Positions 1-8,769 of a stretch of 64,000 nt of DNA are shown here, one piece after another (the first letter of the stretch is position 1; each line of letters begins with the position of its first letter). The stretch is from contig CACZFN010000005.1 of NCBI GenBank assembly GCA_902780505.1, positions 1 through 64,000 on the forward strand, given 5' to 3'. The position numbers were made by a program, and so were the translations under genes. This stretch comes from an uncultured Ruminococcus sp. Its GTDB lineage: Bacteria; Bacillota; Clostridia; Oscillospirales; Ruminococcaceae. Below the pieces are notes generated by a model. That model was not told the origin of the DNA. It was given only the letters and a program-made list of their open reading frames with translations, and made no database searches.

Positions 1-170
1 TCTCTTTTCATGATATTTTTGTTTGTTAGCACTTAACATTATATCATATTGAGAGTTGTTTTTCTATTTTTGGTGTCTATGATCTATTGTAACATAACAC
101 GCAAGTATTATTCTTTTTACATTTTCTACCGCCGACTAAACAATTTGAATAAAAAGCATTGCTTGCCGTA

Positions 171-199
171 TTGACTTTTTTGTTGAAATGTGATATAAT
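171..199 (+). promoter_or_regulatory. Sigma-A promoter of the glycan operon
   Basis: TTGACT at 171-176 and TATAAT at 194-199 are separated by 17 bases, with a TG one base before the -10 box (extended -10). It points into the plus-strand operon starting at 279. The first 170 bases of the window hold no gene I can support. Confidence 0.8.
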
Positions 200-278
200 G
201 CTATATGTTAAATCATTATGCATATTAGTGCTGTAGGGCATGGATGTGTTTTGGGCTATTATAACAACCTGGGGGATA

Positions 279-1169
279 ATGATGAAAATACTCGTAATGG
301 GCGGCACACGTTTTTTTGGAATAAGAACTGTTGACGGGCTTGTGAAAAACGGGCATGATGTCACGGTTGCAACACGCGGCAACCTGCCATTTCCGTTAGA
401 GGGGAAGATAAAAAAAGTTATCTTCGATCACCGCGATGAGGAAAGCATACGCAATGCTTTTTCGGGGGATGATTATGATATCATAATAGACAAAATAGCT
501 TTTTCTTCAAACGACGTAAGACGTGTTGTCAGTAATGTAAGCTTTGATAAATATGTACTTATGTCTACCTGCGGCGTATATAACGGCAGGTATCATATCG
601 ATGTAAGGGAAGAAGAATTCGATCCGTATTCCTATGGCCTTATATGGGGTGAACGTGACGCAAACGGCGGAAGTTTTGATTATGATGAAGGCAAACGTCA
701 GGCGGAATGTGCTGCGGCGAGGCTCTTAGAGCCTGAAAAAGCAGTTATGGTAAGGTTCCCTGTTGTAATGGGGGAAAATGATTATACAAAACGGCTTATG
801 TTCTATATTGAACATATTGCCGCAGAAACACCAATGTATGTAAATAACCCTAATAATAAACTTAGCTTTTTATATGAAAATGATGCGGGCGATTTTTTCT
901 GTAAACTTGCAGAGAGTGAACTATACGGCGCTGTAAATTTAAGTTCACGCGATATTATAACAACAGGTGATATTATAAAGTATGCCGAAGAAAAGCTTGG
1001 CAAAAAAGCTGTGATAGATATAAATGGCGATATAGCCCCTTACAACGGCTTTGAAACAGATGCAACGTGGAATACCGATAAGGCACAGGGTATCGGTTTT
1101 GTACCACTCAGACATAAAGACTGGATCTATGACCTGATAGATTCATATATAATGAAAATAAAAAGGTGA
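279..1169 (+). CDS. NAD-dependent epimerase/reductase (extended SDR family)
   Basis: The N-terminus has a Rossmann fingerprint (MKILVMGGTRFFG) and the middle has a YxxxK-type motif (YDEGK) after a Ser/Thr strand (LMSTCGVY), as in extended short-chain dehydrogenases acting on nucleotide sugars. I place the start at 279, where GGGGGAT precedes two adjacent ATGs; an ATG at 240 lacks such a site. It is the first gene of the operon and is followed at once by a glycosyltransferase. It probably makes or reduces a nucleotide-linked sugar for that transferase; the substrate cannot be read from sequence. Confidence 0.8.
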   Translation: MMKILVMGGTRFFGIRTVDGLVKNGHDVTVATRGNLPFPLEGKIKKVIFDHRDEESIRNAFSGDDYDIIIDKIAFSSNDVRRVVSNVSFDKYVLMSTCGVYNGRYHIDVREEEFDPYSYGLIWGERDANGGSFDYDEGKRQAECAAARLLEPEKAVMVRFPVVMGENDYTKRLMFYIEHIAAETPMYVNNPNNKLSFLYENDAGDFFCKLAESELYGAVNLSSRDIITTGDIIKYAEEKLGKKAVIDINGDIAPYNGFETDATWNTDKAQGIGFVPLRHKDWIYDLIDSYIMKIKR

Positions 1170-1174
1170 ATAAA

Positions 1175-2116
1175 ATGCGGATGCTATCTTTTGTTATACC
1201 CTGCTACAGGTCTGAAAGGACTATCAGCGGTGTAATAGATGAAATTATAAAAACGGTAGAGGCTGACGGCCGTTATGATTATGAAATAATCTGTGTCAAT
1301 GATGCTTCCCCCGATAATACGATAGGTGTGCTCAATGATATCGCTGAAAAAAACAAAAGGGTAATAGTGATCGACCTTATGCGCAATTTCGGACAGCACT
1401 CGGCGATAATGGCAGGTTTCAATTATGTTTCGGGCGATATAGTAATAACCCTTGATGACGACGGGCAGACTCCTCCCTCGGAAGTCTTCAAGCTTGTTGA
1501 CAAGATAAATGAAGGCTACGATTTCGTTTCGGCAAGGTATCCGGTAAAGAAAGAATCCCTTTTCAGACGTTTTGGCTCGTGGACCGCTGAGATAATGGCT
1601 ATAAAGCTTATAGGAAAGCCCAAAAATGTTCAGATAAACAGCTATTGTGCGGCTACAAGGGCAGTGGTTGATGAAACGATAAAATATAAAAACGCATTCC
1701 CGTATGTTCAGGGACTTGAGATACGTGTCACAAAGAATATCGCAGATGTTGAAGTCAACCATAGGGACAGGGAAGAAGGCAGATCGGGGTATACACTTCC
1801 CAAGCTTATAGGACTCTGGCTCAACGGCTTTACGGCATTTTCGGAAAAGCCTTTGAGAATCGCATCTATAACGGGCGGCCTGCTTGCATTGGTGGGGTTT
1901 GTCGCTTGTATAGTTGTAGTTGTAAGAAAACTCCTTAACCCGTCTATTATGCTCGGATACAGTTCTATAATGGCTGTAATGCTGTTTATGTTTGGTGTGG
2001 TTTTTCTGATGCTCGGGCTTCTTGGTGAGTATATCGGCAAGATGTACCTTTGTATCAACAATTCGCCCCAGTATGTTGTTAGATCAGTAATAAACAAGAA
2101 AAGGAATGACTGCTGA
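1175..2116 (+). CDS. Family 2 glycosyltransferase, polyprenyl-phosphate sugar synthase type (ArnC/CsbB/GtrB-like)
   Basis: An N-terminal GT-A domain has the nucleotide-sugar Asp motif LDDDGQTPP near residue 90. The C-terminus has two strong membrane helices, the layout of enzymes that load a sugar onto undecaprenyl phosphate at the inner membrane face. The ATG at 1175 has AAAGGTG upstream; a GTG at 1166 overlapping the previous stop is also possible. In established three-component systems this enzyme works with a small flippase and a YfhO/GT-C transferase. Both partner types are encoded in the convergent operon at 8.1-12.4 kb, so a joint pathway is likely but inferred. Confidence 0.88.
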   Translation: MRMLSFVIPCYRSERTISGVIDEIIKTVEADGRYDYEIICVNDASPDNTIGVLNDIAEKNKRVIVIDLMRNFGQHSAIMAGFNYVSGDIVITLDDDGQTPPSEVFKLVDKINEGYDFVSARYPVKKESLFRRFGSWTAEIMAIKLIGKPKNVQINSYCAATRAVVDETIKYKNAFPYVQGLEIRVTKNIADVEVNHRDREEGRSGYTLPKLIGLWLNGFTAFSEKPLRIASITGGLLALVGFVACIVVVVRKLLNPSIMLGYSSIMAVMLFMFGVVFLMLGLLGEYIGKMYLCINNSPQYVVRSVINKKRNDC

Positions 2117-3237
2117 TGTTTGACCTTAAAAGTAAGCTTGTATATAAAAGCAACCGAATACTTGACATTCTTGATACCCTTTCCGGTTCTTCACGCCCTG
2201 TGGGACTTATAGGCGGCGGTGTGTATGCAAGGATTTTAAGCGAAGCACTTCCCCGTTACGGAGTAAAGCCGGAATTTATAGTTCTGGACGAAGTCTATAT
2301 CAAAAACACGGCAAGTGAACTCTACGGGCTGCCTGTTATCACACCCGATGAATGCTCACGGCGTTATTGTGACGCTTATCTTATTGTGGCTTACAGGTAT
2401 AAATATGAAAATGAATGGTCGATCATACGCAATGAAACCTTCAAATTCACTCCGGAAACAGAAGTGATAACGCTCGGAACATATTTCTTAAACGAGCTTG
2501 ACTGGCTTCCGTATGAATATATAATAGGCAGTATCGATGCTTTTGAACAGACATATAATATGCTTGATGATGCACTTTCAAGGCGTATTATGGTTGAATA
2601 TCTCAACGCTAAGATATCGGGTGATGCAAGAAAGCTTATCATGTTTAATACAGACAGTAAAAACGATTATGAACTGTCTGTGATAAAGGAAAACTGTCAT
2701 GACGGTGTGATAATAGAATGCGGTGCATTTGACGGGACAAGCGCTTTAGAGATAGATGACTGCTTTGCAGGGGAAAGAAAGATATTTGCGCTGGAACCTG
2801 TCAGCGATACATTCGCTAAGCTTTGTAAAAACACACAGGGGCGAAAAATGATAATCCCGGCTAAAAAAGGCACTTCTGATAAAAGCGGGACAGCATATAT
2901 AAACGGCGGTGACAGCACAGCTTCAGTAGAATTCGGAAACGACAGACTGGGCGAGAAGATAGATATCATCACACTTGATGAAAGCTTTGAAAATGAAACT
3001 GCCGCAGTTATCGTTATGGACATTGAAGGAAGCGAACTTTCAACTCTTAAAGGTGCACAAAAGATCATAAAAAGGGATCACCCGCTGCTTGCTGTAAGAG
3101 TCTATCATAAGTGGGATGACCTTATTACTATCCCGCAGTTTATAGCATCACTTGGCGGTGATGTTCCCTATAGGTTCTTTTTAAGGGTAAACAACAGCTT
3201 TATCGGAACATATGATATTACTCTCTATGCTATCTGA
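2116..3237 (+). CDS. FkbM-family methyltransferase with N-terminal Rossmann-like domain
   Basis: The C-terminal half has the FkbM SAM-dependent methyltransferase signatures: ECGAFDGT near residue 200 (SAM loop) and MDIEGSELSTLKGA near residue 300. The first ~100 residues form a separate domain with a GLIGGGVYAR nucleotide-binding-like loop. The start codon overlaps the preceding stop. A second gene with the same two-domain layout lies at 5747-6796 but is interrupted, so this copy may be the only functional one. FkbM enzymes methylate hydroxyls on sugars and secondary metabolites; here a glycan substrate is inferred from context. Confidence 0.85.
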   Translation: MFDLKSKLVYKSNRILDILDTLSGSSRPVGLIGGGVYARILSEALPRYGVKPEFIVLDEVYIKNTASELYGLPVITPDECSRRYCDAYLIVAYRYKYENEWSIIRNETFKFTPETEVITLGTYFLNELDWLPYEYIIGSIDAFEQTYNMLDDALSRRIMVEYLNAKISGDARKLIMFNTDSKNDYELSVIKENCHDGVIIECGAFDGTSALEIDDCFAGERKIFALEPVSDTFAKLCKNTQGRKMIIPAKKGTSDKSGTAYINGGDSTASVEFGNDRLGEKIDIITLDESFENETAAVIVMDIEGSELSTLKGAQKIIKRDHPLLAVRVYHKWDDLITIPQFIASLGGDVPYRFFLRVNNSFIGTYDITLYAI

Positions 3238-3251
3238 AAGAAGTGATAAAT

Positions 3252-3761
3252 ATGCAGACAACACCCCCTGATACAGTAAAAGCTTATGTGGATAAGTGTA
3301 TAGGTATTCTGAAGGCTTCACATATCGTTCTGCCTAAAAACGCTAATGTGAACATCTATCACCACTGCGGCAGGGACGAACTTTTGAGAACAGGTGCTAT
3401 GTTCATTAATATTGTCAACCGGGATTATTGCAAAAGTATGGTGGTTATGACAGCAGGACAGGCTTACCCTAACCACTATCACCGTATCAAAACAGAGTCT
3501 TTCTATGTGCTTGTAGGTGAACTGAAGGTGGTTATTGACGGCACAGTCTATACAGCACTGCCCGGTGAGCTCCTGCATATAGAGCGCGGTCAGGATCATT
3601 CGTTTTATACTGACGGCGGGGCTGTGTTTGAAGAAATATCAACTATGTATGTACCTAACGATTCGGTATATACTGACGAAAAAATAGCAGATACAAGCTA
3701 TTCACAGCGAAGAACGACGCTTACTGCTCAGCAATGGAAGGAGATAATCGACAATGCTTGA
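3252..3761 (+). CDS. Cupin-fold protein, possibly a sugar isomerase
   Basis: This 169-residue protein has one cupin barrel with the metal-binding pattern PNHYHRIKTESFYVL (two His, one Glu) and a later His in RGQDHSFY. Similar single-domain cupins include D-lyxose/glucose-6-phosphate isomerase-type enzymes, so sugar isomerisation is plausible but unproven. The ATG at 3252 is preferred over an upstream GTG at 3243. The gene overlaps kdsA by 8 bases. That tight coupling, and the lack of a kdsD-type isomerase in the window, suggest that it could supply or modify the KdsA sugar substrate. Confidence 0.72.
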   Translation: MQTTPPDTVKAYVDKCIGILKASHIVLPKNANVNIYHHCGRDELLRTGAMFINIVNRDYCKSMVVMTAGQAYPNHYHRIKTESFYVLVGELKVVIDGTVYTALPGELLHIERGQDHSFYTDGGAVFEEISTMYVPNDSVYTDEKIADTSYSQRRTTLTAQQWKEIIDNA

Positions 3762-4596
3762 TGTAAAACCGTTTGATATCGAAGGCTTTGATATAACGAT
3801 AGGAAAAGATAAAATGACGCTTATTGCAGGTCCATGCTCTATTGAGGGGTATGAAATGTGCGACGAGGTGGCAGGGGAACTTGTAAGGATATGTAAAAAG
3901 CTTGATATCAATTATATATTCAAGGGTTCCTTTGATAAGGCTAACCGTTCCAATCTTCATGCAGGGCGCGGTGTGGGTATTGATAAAGGACTTGAAATAC
4001 TCGCTGATATCAAAGAAAAATACGGTATTCCTGTAACCACTGATGTTCATGAAACCTATCAGTGCGCTCGTGTGGCAGAGGTCTGTGATATATTGCAGAT
4101 ACCTGCATATCTTTGCAGGCAGACAGACCTTATTGTTGAAAGCGCCGCAACAGGTAAGGCGGTGAATATCAAAAAAGGTCAGTTTATGGCACCGTGGAAT
4201 ATGGATAATGTTATAGAAAAAATGCTGTCAGAAAACAACGAAAAGATAATCCTTTGTGAAAGGGGAACGACTTTCGGCTATAACAGACTTGTCGTTGATA
4301 TGCAGGGACTCCTTGATATGCGTAAGCTTGGATATCCTGTGTTCCTTGATGCTACACATTCTGTTCAGCAGCCGGGAAGCGGCCATGAGTTTACTTCGGG
4401 AAACAGGGAGTTTGCACCGTATATGATGAATGCAGGTCTTGCAGTGGGCGTTGACGGTATCTTTGCAGAGATCCACCCCGATCCTGACCATGCAGTATCC
4501 GACGGACCGAGCCAGATCAAGCTTGAATACGCTGAGCAGATACTTACCAGAGCTAAAATGTATGATGACCTGACAAGGAGGATCAATGTAAAGTGA
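3754..4596 (+). CDS. kdsA: 3-deoxy-8-phosphooctulonate (Kdo-8-P) synthase
   Basis: KdsA condenses phosphoenolpyruvate with arabinose 5-phosphate to give Kdo-8-phosphate. The sequence has IAGPCSIE, the KdsA hallmark FKGSFDKANRSN and HPDPDHA. Cys28, His202, Glu239 and Asp250 match the spacing of the metal ligands of the metal-dependent class (Aquifex aeolicus Cys11, His185, Glu222, Asp233, from memory), so this should be a metalloenzyme rather than the E. coli Asn type. At 280 residues it is the usual length. It overlaps the genes on both sides and sits with a CMP-sugar synthetase and KdsC. Kdo genes are expected in Gram-negatives, so their use here in a capsule-like polymer is notable. Confidence 0.93.
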   Translation: MLDVKPFDIEGFDITIGKDKMTLIAGPCSIEGYEMCDEVAGELVRICKKLDINYIFKGSFDKANRSNLHAGRGVGIDKGLEILADIKEKYGIPVTTDVHETYQCARVAEVCDILQIPAYLCRQTDLIVESAATGKAVNIKKGQFMAPWNMDNVIEKMLSENNEKIILCERGTTFGYNRLVVDMQGLLDMRKLGYPVFLDATHSVQQPGSGHEFTSGNREFAPYMMNAGLAVGVDGIFAEIHPDPDHAVSDGPSQIKLEYAEQILTRAKMYDDLTRRINVK

Positions 4597-5252
4597 AAGC
4601 TGTTATCCTCGGAAAATCCAATTCAAGAAGAATAGAGTGTAAAAACTATAAGCCTTTTTATAATGACCTTTCGCTTACGGATATACTGCTTGAAAAGTTG
4701 GTCAGATATTTTGACAGAAGCGATATCTTTCTAAGCTGTGAGGATGAAAAATTTGAATATGTATCAAAAAAATGGGGAATTTGCTTTATTAAGCGTGATG
4801 TAAAATATACAATGCTTGAAACGAATACCGTTGATGTAGTAAGGGGTGTATGCAAGGACGTTCCCGGTGATGATGATATCCTTTACTGCTCGTGTATGGA
4901 TCCGCTTTTTGATGACTACAAGAATATGCTCAGGATATGGGACGAGGTAAAGGACAGCCACGATTCGCTTAATGTTATATATCCTATGAAGAAGTATTAC
5001 CTTGATGAAAAACATCAGCCTATAGGTTTCGGGTTCGGGCACTGGCATAAGTATTCGCAGTATATACCGCCGGTGTACCAGGTCAGCTGGGCAAATAATA
5101 TACTGACACGTGAAAGTATTGAGCGAGTGGGGTATATGATAGGTGAACAGCCGTTCTGGTATGATGCATATAACCCGACAGTTGATATTGATACCGAAAA
5201 GGACTGGGAACTTGCTCAGGTGATCTATAAATACTACAGGGAAAAGAAATGA
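4593..5252 (+). CDS. CMP-sugar synthetase of the NeuA/KdsB superfamily
   Basis: The protein resembles acylneuraminate cytidylyltransferases: an N-terminal nucleotide-binding segment with Arg and Lys-Asn in the expected order (SNSRRIECKNYKPF), and a C-terminal VDIDTEKDWELA typical of the NeuA group. It starts with GTG overlapping the kdsA stop and its own stop overlaps the kdsC start, so it is translationally coupled. From its position it probably activates the KdsC product with CTP. The family is diverged enough that Kdo versus another ulosonic acid cannot be decided. Confidence 0.75.
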   Translation: MKAVILGKSNSRRIECKNYKPFYNDLSLTDILLEKLVRYFDRSDIFLSCEDEKFEYVSKKWGICFIKRDVKYTMLETNTVDVVRGVCKDVPGDDDILYCSCMDPLFDDYKNMLRIWDEVKDSHDSLNVIYPMKKYYLDEKHQPIGFGFGHWHKYSQYIPPVYQVSWANNILTRESIERVGYMIGEQPFWYDAYNPTVDIDTEKDWELAQVIYKYYREKK

Positions 5253-5734
5253 ATGATATGAAAGAAAAAGTCCGTGCGCTTGTAATTGACGTAGACGGAA
5301 CACTTACTGACGGCGGTATTTATATCGGGAATAACGGTGAGGAACTGAAAAGATTTTATGTGCGTGACGGCCTTGCGATCAAGCATATACTGCCTGAGTA
5401 TGGCATAATGCCGGTTGTTATCACGGGAAGAAGCTCGCCGCTTGTTGATATCAGATGCAGGGAACTTGATATAAGTGAGGTCATTCAGGGCTGCGGCGAT
5501 AAGCTGCCGGCACTTAAAGCAGTGCTTGAAGAACATGGTCTTACGCTTGAAGAATGTGCATATATCGGCGATGATATAAACGACCTTGAATGTATTAAGG
5601 CGGTTGGATTGTCAGCTTGCCCGAGCGACGCAGTGAGTGAGGTGATCAAAGCAGCCGATTATGTATGTAAGGCACGCGGCGGCTGTGGCGCTGTGAGGGA
5701 ATTTGTGGAGTATCTTACAGCAGTCCGTTTATAA
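5249..5734 (+). CDS. kdsC: Kdo-8-phosphate phosphatase, HAD family
   Basis: A 161-residue single-domain HAD phosphatase with the DxDGT nucleophile loop (IDVDGTLTDGG, Asp14 and Asp16), the motif II Thr in VITGRSS and the metal site GDDINDLE. These match KdsC and the closely related acylneuraminate-9-phosphatases. The length is typical for the capless tetrameric class. It overlaps the cytidylyltransferase stop by four bases and completes a kdsA - CMP synthetase - kdsC order. Confidence 0.88.
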   Translation: MNDMKEKVRALVIDVDGTLTDGGIYIGNNGEELKRFYVRDGLAIKHILPEYGIMPVVITGRSSPLVDIRCRELDISEVIQGCGDKLPALKAVLEEHGLTLEECAYIGDDINDLECIKAVGLSACPSDAVSEVIKAADYVCKARGGCGAVREFVEYLTAVRL

Positions 5735-5746
5735 GGAGTGTAAAAT

Positions 5747-6796
5747 ATGTTTGAAGAAATGATAGCAGAGATAAAACAAAATGGTCTGCCAACATTTATT
5801 TATGGCGCTGGTGAGCTTTCGTCGCGCGTTTATGACCATCTGAAAATGAACGGTATTCACATCAATGGATATGTTGTAGATAAAGAATACTGGCAAGGAA
5901 AGAGCCATTCCCAAAACGGCCTTCCTGTTTATGCAGCCGAAGATATTCTTCCGGAAACTAACTGCAATTTGGTTATCGGTATAATGTACTTTTCAGAGGA
6001 AAAGGAAGAAACTTTTTCTAAATACAAAAAATGCCACCTGTTCACAGCAGACTATTCGGGAAGGTTCCCTTTAGGCATAGAACAGGATTGCAAGTTCACA
6101 AACGAGTTCTTGGAAAGTAACCGTGAAACGATCTTAGAGCTCCGCAATGCTTTATCTGATGATGCTTCAAAGGAACAGTTAGATGCATTTATCAATCAGC
6201 GCAAATATGGACATTACAGGAAAAGCTTTTCCTGTGCTCCCCAATAATTTGAAAGAGAGATTATTTCACCTGTCCATGACGAAGTCTTTATCGACTGTGG
6301 TGCCTTTGATGGCGATACAATAAAACAGTTTGCCGAATTTTGCAACAACGAGTATAAAAGAATCATTGCATATGAAGCAGATGAGTATAATTATAAAAAA
6401 ATGAAAACTGAACTGGATGGTATGCATGACGTTATTTTTTTCAATAATGGTGTTTCAGACAAGGCGGAAACTGTCTACTTTTCAAACGATGGAAGAATGA
6501 GTTCCCACATCTCCGATACTGGTGTCAAGGTCGAAATGGTTTCCATTGACCAGACAATTGGAGATGAAAACGTCACCTTTATAAAAATGGATATTGAAGG
6601 CTCTGAGTTAAAAGCACTTATGGGTGCAGAAAAGACAATTCTTCGATGCAGACCTCGTTTAGCAATCTGTGTATATCACAGACTTGAGGATATCCTTACC
6701 ATTCCTCAGTACATACAATCTCTCGATAGTTCGTACAAGCTTTATTTCAGAAACTATCATTCACAAAGCATAGAAGCTGTAATCTATGCAATATAA
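5747..6796 (+). pseudogene. FkbM-family methyltransferase interrupted by one in-frame stop
   Basis: Two open segments, 5747-6247 and 6248-6796, lie in the same reading frame and are separated only by a TAA at 6245-6247. The segment after the stop reads FEREIISPVHDEVFIDCG and continues into AFDGDT, the FkbM SAM motif, then MDIEGSELKALMGA. The N-terminal part has FIYGAGELSSRVYDH, matching the extra domain of the gene at 2116. The stop falls where relatives seem to have Tyr, so TAT or TAC to TAA is the simplest change. It may be a nonsense pseudogene, a sequencing error or a readthrough site. An internal ATG at 6401 would miss the SAM motif. It has AT-richer codon use than its neighbours. Confidence 0.85.
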
Positions 6797-6814
6797 GGAG
6801 CTAATAACTATATC

Positions 6815-7993
6815 ATGAAAAAGGTCCTAATTCTAAACGGTACAATAAGTGAGATACCGATAATAAAAGCTGCCCAGTCAATGGGGCATTATGTTGTGAC
6901 AAGCGGAAATATGCCGGATCTGCCGGGGCATAAGGTGGCGGATGAATATATACCCGAGGACTATTCCGATAAGGAAGCTGTTCTTGAACTTGTACGCAAA
7001 AACAATATTGAGGGTATTGTAAGCTGTGCCAACGATTTTGGTGTCATCACATCTGCTTATGTGGCACAGCAAATGGGCTGGAAAGGCCATGATACCTATC
7101 AAAATGCAAAGCTTATGCACCATAAGAATGAATTCCGTCACTATTTTAAAAGAATGGGCTTTCCTGCGCCTTTTTTTGAGGATTTTGATGATGTTCAGAA
7201 GGCAAAAGACTATTGCAGCGGCTGTGAATACCCCGTAATCGTTAAAGCATCGGATATGACAGGCGGCAAGGGTATAAAAAAAGCCTTTACCAGGCAGGAG
7301 GCATTAGAGGCAGTAGATTATGCTTTTGGCGCATCACGCAGTAAGCATATTGTTGTTGAACAGTACCTTGAAGGCGTGCAGCAGTCTATCGTAGTATTCC
7401 TTGTAAACAAAAGGATAGCTGTTACTTCATCAAGTAATATTTATTGTATGAAAAACCCGTATCTTGTCCAGGCAGAAACATACCCGGCTGAAAACTTTTC
7501 TCTTGTCAGGCAGCAGCTTCATGATATAATGCATACAATGGCTGATGATCTTGGCCTTTGTGACGGTATATTCTCATTCCAGTATATTGTTAAGGACGGT
7601 GTGCCTTATGTAATTGATATGATGCGCAGATGCTTTGGAAATGAAACTCTGCTGCTTGCTGATGTTATGACAGGCTTCCCGTGGGAGGAAGCGTATGTCA
7701 GAGCATCTCTCGGTGAAGATGTCAGCGGTATTTCTTGTGCAGAGCCGACATACAGTTTCTGCGGGCATTACGGTGTTATGGCAGACAGCAACGGTGTTCT
7801 TGACAGCTGGTCAGTCCCCGATGATATTATGGCAAGAACTTTCAAAACGACGGTCAATATCCAAAGCGGTGAAAGAATAAACAATTGTATGACTGAAAAG
7901 ATCGCCCATATATATTTTCACTATGATAATATGGAACAGATGAACAGTGAGATATCAGATTATAACGATCGGATAAAGGTAAGTGTAAAATAG
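6815..7993 (+). CDS. ATP-grasp family ligase
   Basis: The 392-residue protein has a pre-ATP-grasp Rossmann domain (MKKVLILNGTISEIPI), then the ATP-grasp core with YPVIVKASDMTGGKGI (nucleotide-binding Lys and glycine-rich loop near residue 150) and VIDMMRRCFGNET (metal-binding region). This is the carbamoyl-phosphate synthase/PurK-like group that joins a carboxylate to an amine or another nucleophile. AGGAG lies 13 bases before the ATG. It ends the glycan operon, so it may attach an amino acid or similar group to a sugar; the substrate is unknown. Confidence 0.85.
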   Translation: MKKVLILNGTISEIPIIKAAQSMGHYVVTSGNMPDLPGHKVADEYIPEDYSDKEAVLELVRKNNIEGIVSCANDFGVITSAYVAQQMGWKGHDTYQNAKLMHHKNEFRHYFKRMGFPAPFFEDFDDVQKAKDYCSGCEYPVIVKASDMTGGKGIKKAFTRQEALEAVDYAFGASRSKHIVVEQYLEGVQQSIVVFLVNKRIAVTSSSNIYCMKNPYLVQAETYPAENFSLVRQQLHDIMHTMADDLGLCDGIFSFQYIVKDGVPYVIDMMRRCFGNETLLLADVMTGFPWEEAYVRASLGEDVSGISCAEPTYSFCGHYGVMADSNGVLDSWSVPDDIMARTFKTTVNIQSGERINNCMTEKIAHIYFHYDNMEQMNSEISDYNDRIKVSVK

Positions 7994-8008
7994 TTTTTTT
8001 ATAACAAA

Positions 8009-8033
8009 AAACGGCAGGAACCCCCTGCCGTTT
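8009..8033. terminator. Bidirectional terminator between convergent operons
   Basis: A 10-base-pair stem (8009-8018 with 8024-8033, AAACGGCAGG) with a 5-base loop and A/T flanks lies between the ATP-grasp gene and the minus-strand flippase genes. Confidence 0.8.
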
Positions 8034-8055
8034 AGTTATTATCATAAGATCTGTT

Positions 8056-8403
8056 TCACCCGAGTGCGAATATAACTATGCCGCCAAGGACAAGTGCCAT
8101 GCCTGCAAGCTGACGAATGGTCAGACGCTCTTTGAAAAATAAAAAGCTCAGAACTGTTACAAAAATGTACCCTGTACCTTCAAGTACAGGCGACATTGAA
8201 AGCGGCACTACTTTAAGTGCATACATACTGATCAGTGTGCACCCGAAGAATATGGCATATGCAGTTATCACAAGCGGGTTCAGGTATTCTTTTATCCTGC
8301 TTTTGTATTTTCTGCCTGCTGACGCTTTGAGCATTATCTGTGAAAATGCAGATATCAGAACGCCTGTTACATAAATGACGGAATAAATCGCAAGTCTGCT
8401 CAC
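8056..8403 (-). CDS. Small EmrE/EamA-type membrane protein, flippase subunit (ArnF-like)
   Basis: This 115-residue protein has four predicted membrane helices and the SMR-like layout, including a second-helix-region Pro and the late motif FFKERLTIRQLAGMALVLGG. Short four-helix proteins of this type occur as pairs that flip undecaprenyl-phosphate-linked sugars (ArnE/ArnF in the lipid A arabinosamine pathway). It starts with GTG overlapping the stop of the paralogous gene upstream. The context with YfhO and an aminotransferase supports a flippase role over drug efflux. Confidence 0.75.
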   Translation of the reverse strand: MSRLAIYSVIYVTGVLISAFSQIMLKASAGRKYKSRIKEYLNPLVITAYAIFFGCTLISMYALKVVPLSMSPVLEGTGYIFVTVLSFLFFKERLTIRQLAGMALVLGGIVIFALG

Positions 8404-8765
8404 GGCTTACCCTCCTTATCATCACGTTTTATGGTGATAAGCAGGGAACCTGCAACAACAAGTGCCGCACCCGCAAGTTTAAGCGGTGTTATTTTTTCAT
8501 CGAATATGACAGCCCCGAATATCATAGCCCAGATAAGTGTGACCGATTTATTGACATATGCTATATTAAGCGGTATGTGCTTTAAAAGCTGCTGCCAGCC
8601 TACAGCATAAATACCAAGCACAGCAATAAGGCAGCCGTATAGCAGTATCCATTTCAGCGACAGAAGATCTTCCCCCGCAGCCTTTTTTGAGAATATCCCC
8701 CCGCAGGAGAACACAAATAGTAATATGTGCAGGAAAAGGTATGGCAATAGTTTTTGTTTTTTCAT
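8400..8765 (-). CDS. Small EmrE/EamA-type membrane protein, flippase subunit (ArnE-like)
   Basis: A four-helix protein of ~121 residues, paralogous to the next gene, with the SMR-type segment FDEKITPLKLAGAALVVAG. I start it at the ATG at 8765, preceded by AGGTAAAGGG and four bases from the aminotransferase stop; an upstream start at 8792 would overlap that gene by 23 bases. The tandem overlapping pair suggests an obligate heterodimer. Confidence 0.75.
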   Translation of the reverse strand: MKKQKLLPYLFLHILLFVFSCGGIFSKKAAGEDLLSLKWILLYGCLIAVLGIYAVGWQQLLKHIPLNIAYVNKSVTLIWAMIFGAVIFDEKITPLKLAGAALVVAGSLLITIKRDDKEGKP

Positions 8766-8769
8766 CCCT

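Noticed and set aside
3754-4596. Sialic or legionaminic acid synthase (NeuB) instead of KdsA
   Set aside because: FKGSFDKANRSN and the spacing of Cys28, His202, Glu239 and Asp250 fit KdsA, and no SAF domain is present.
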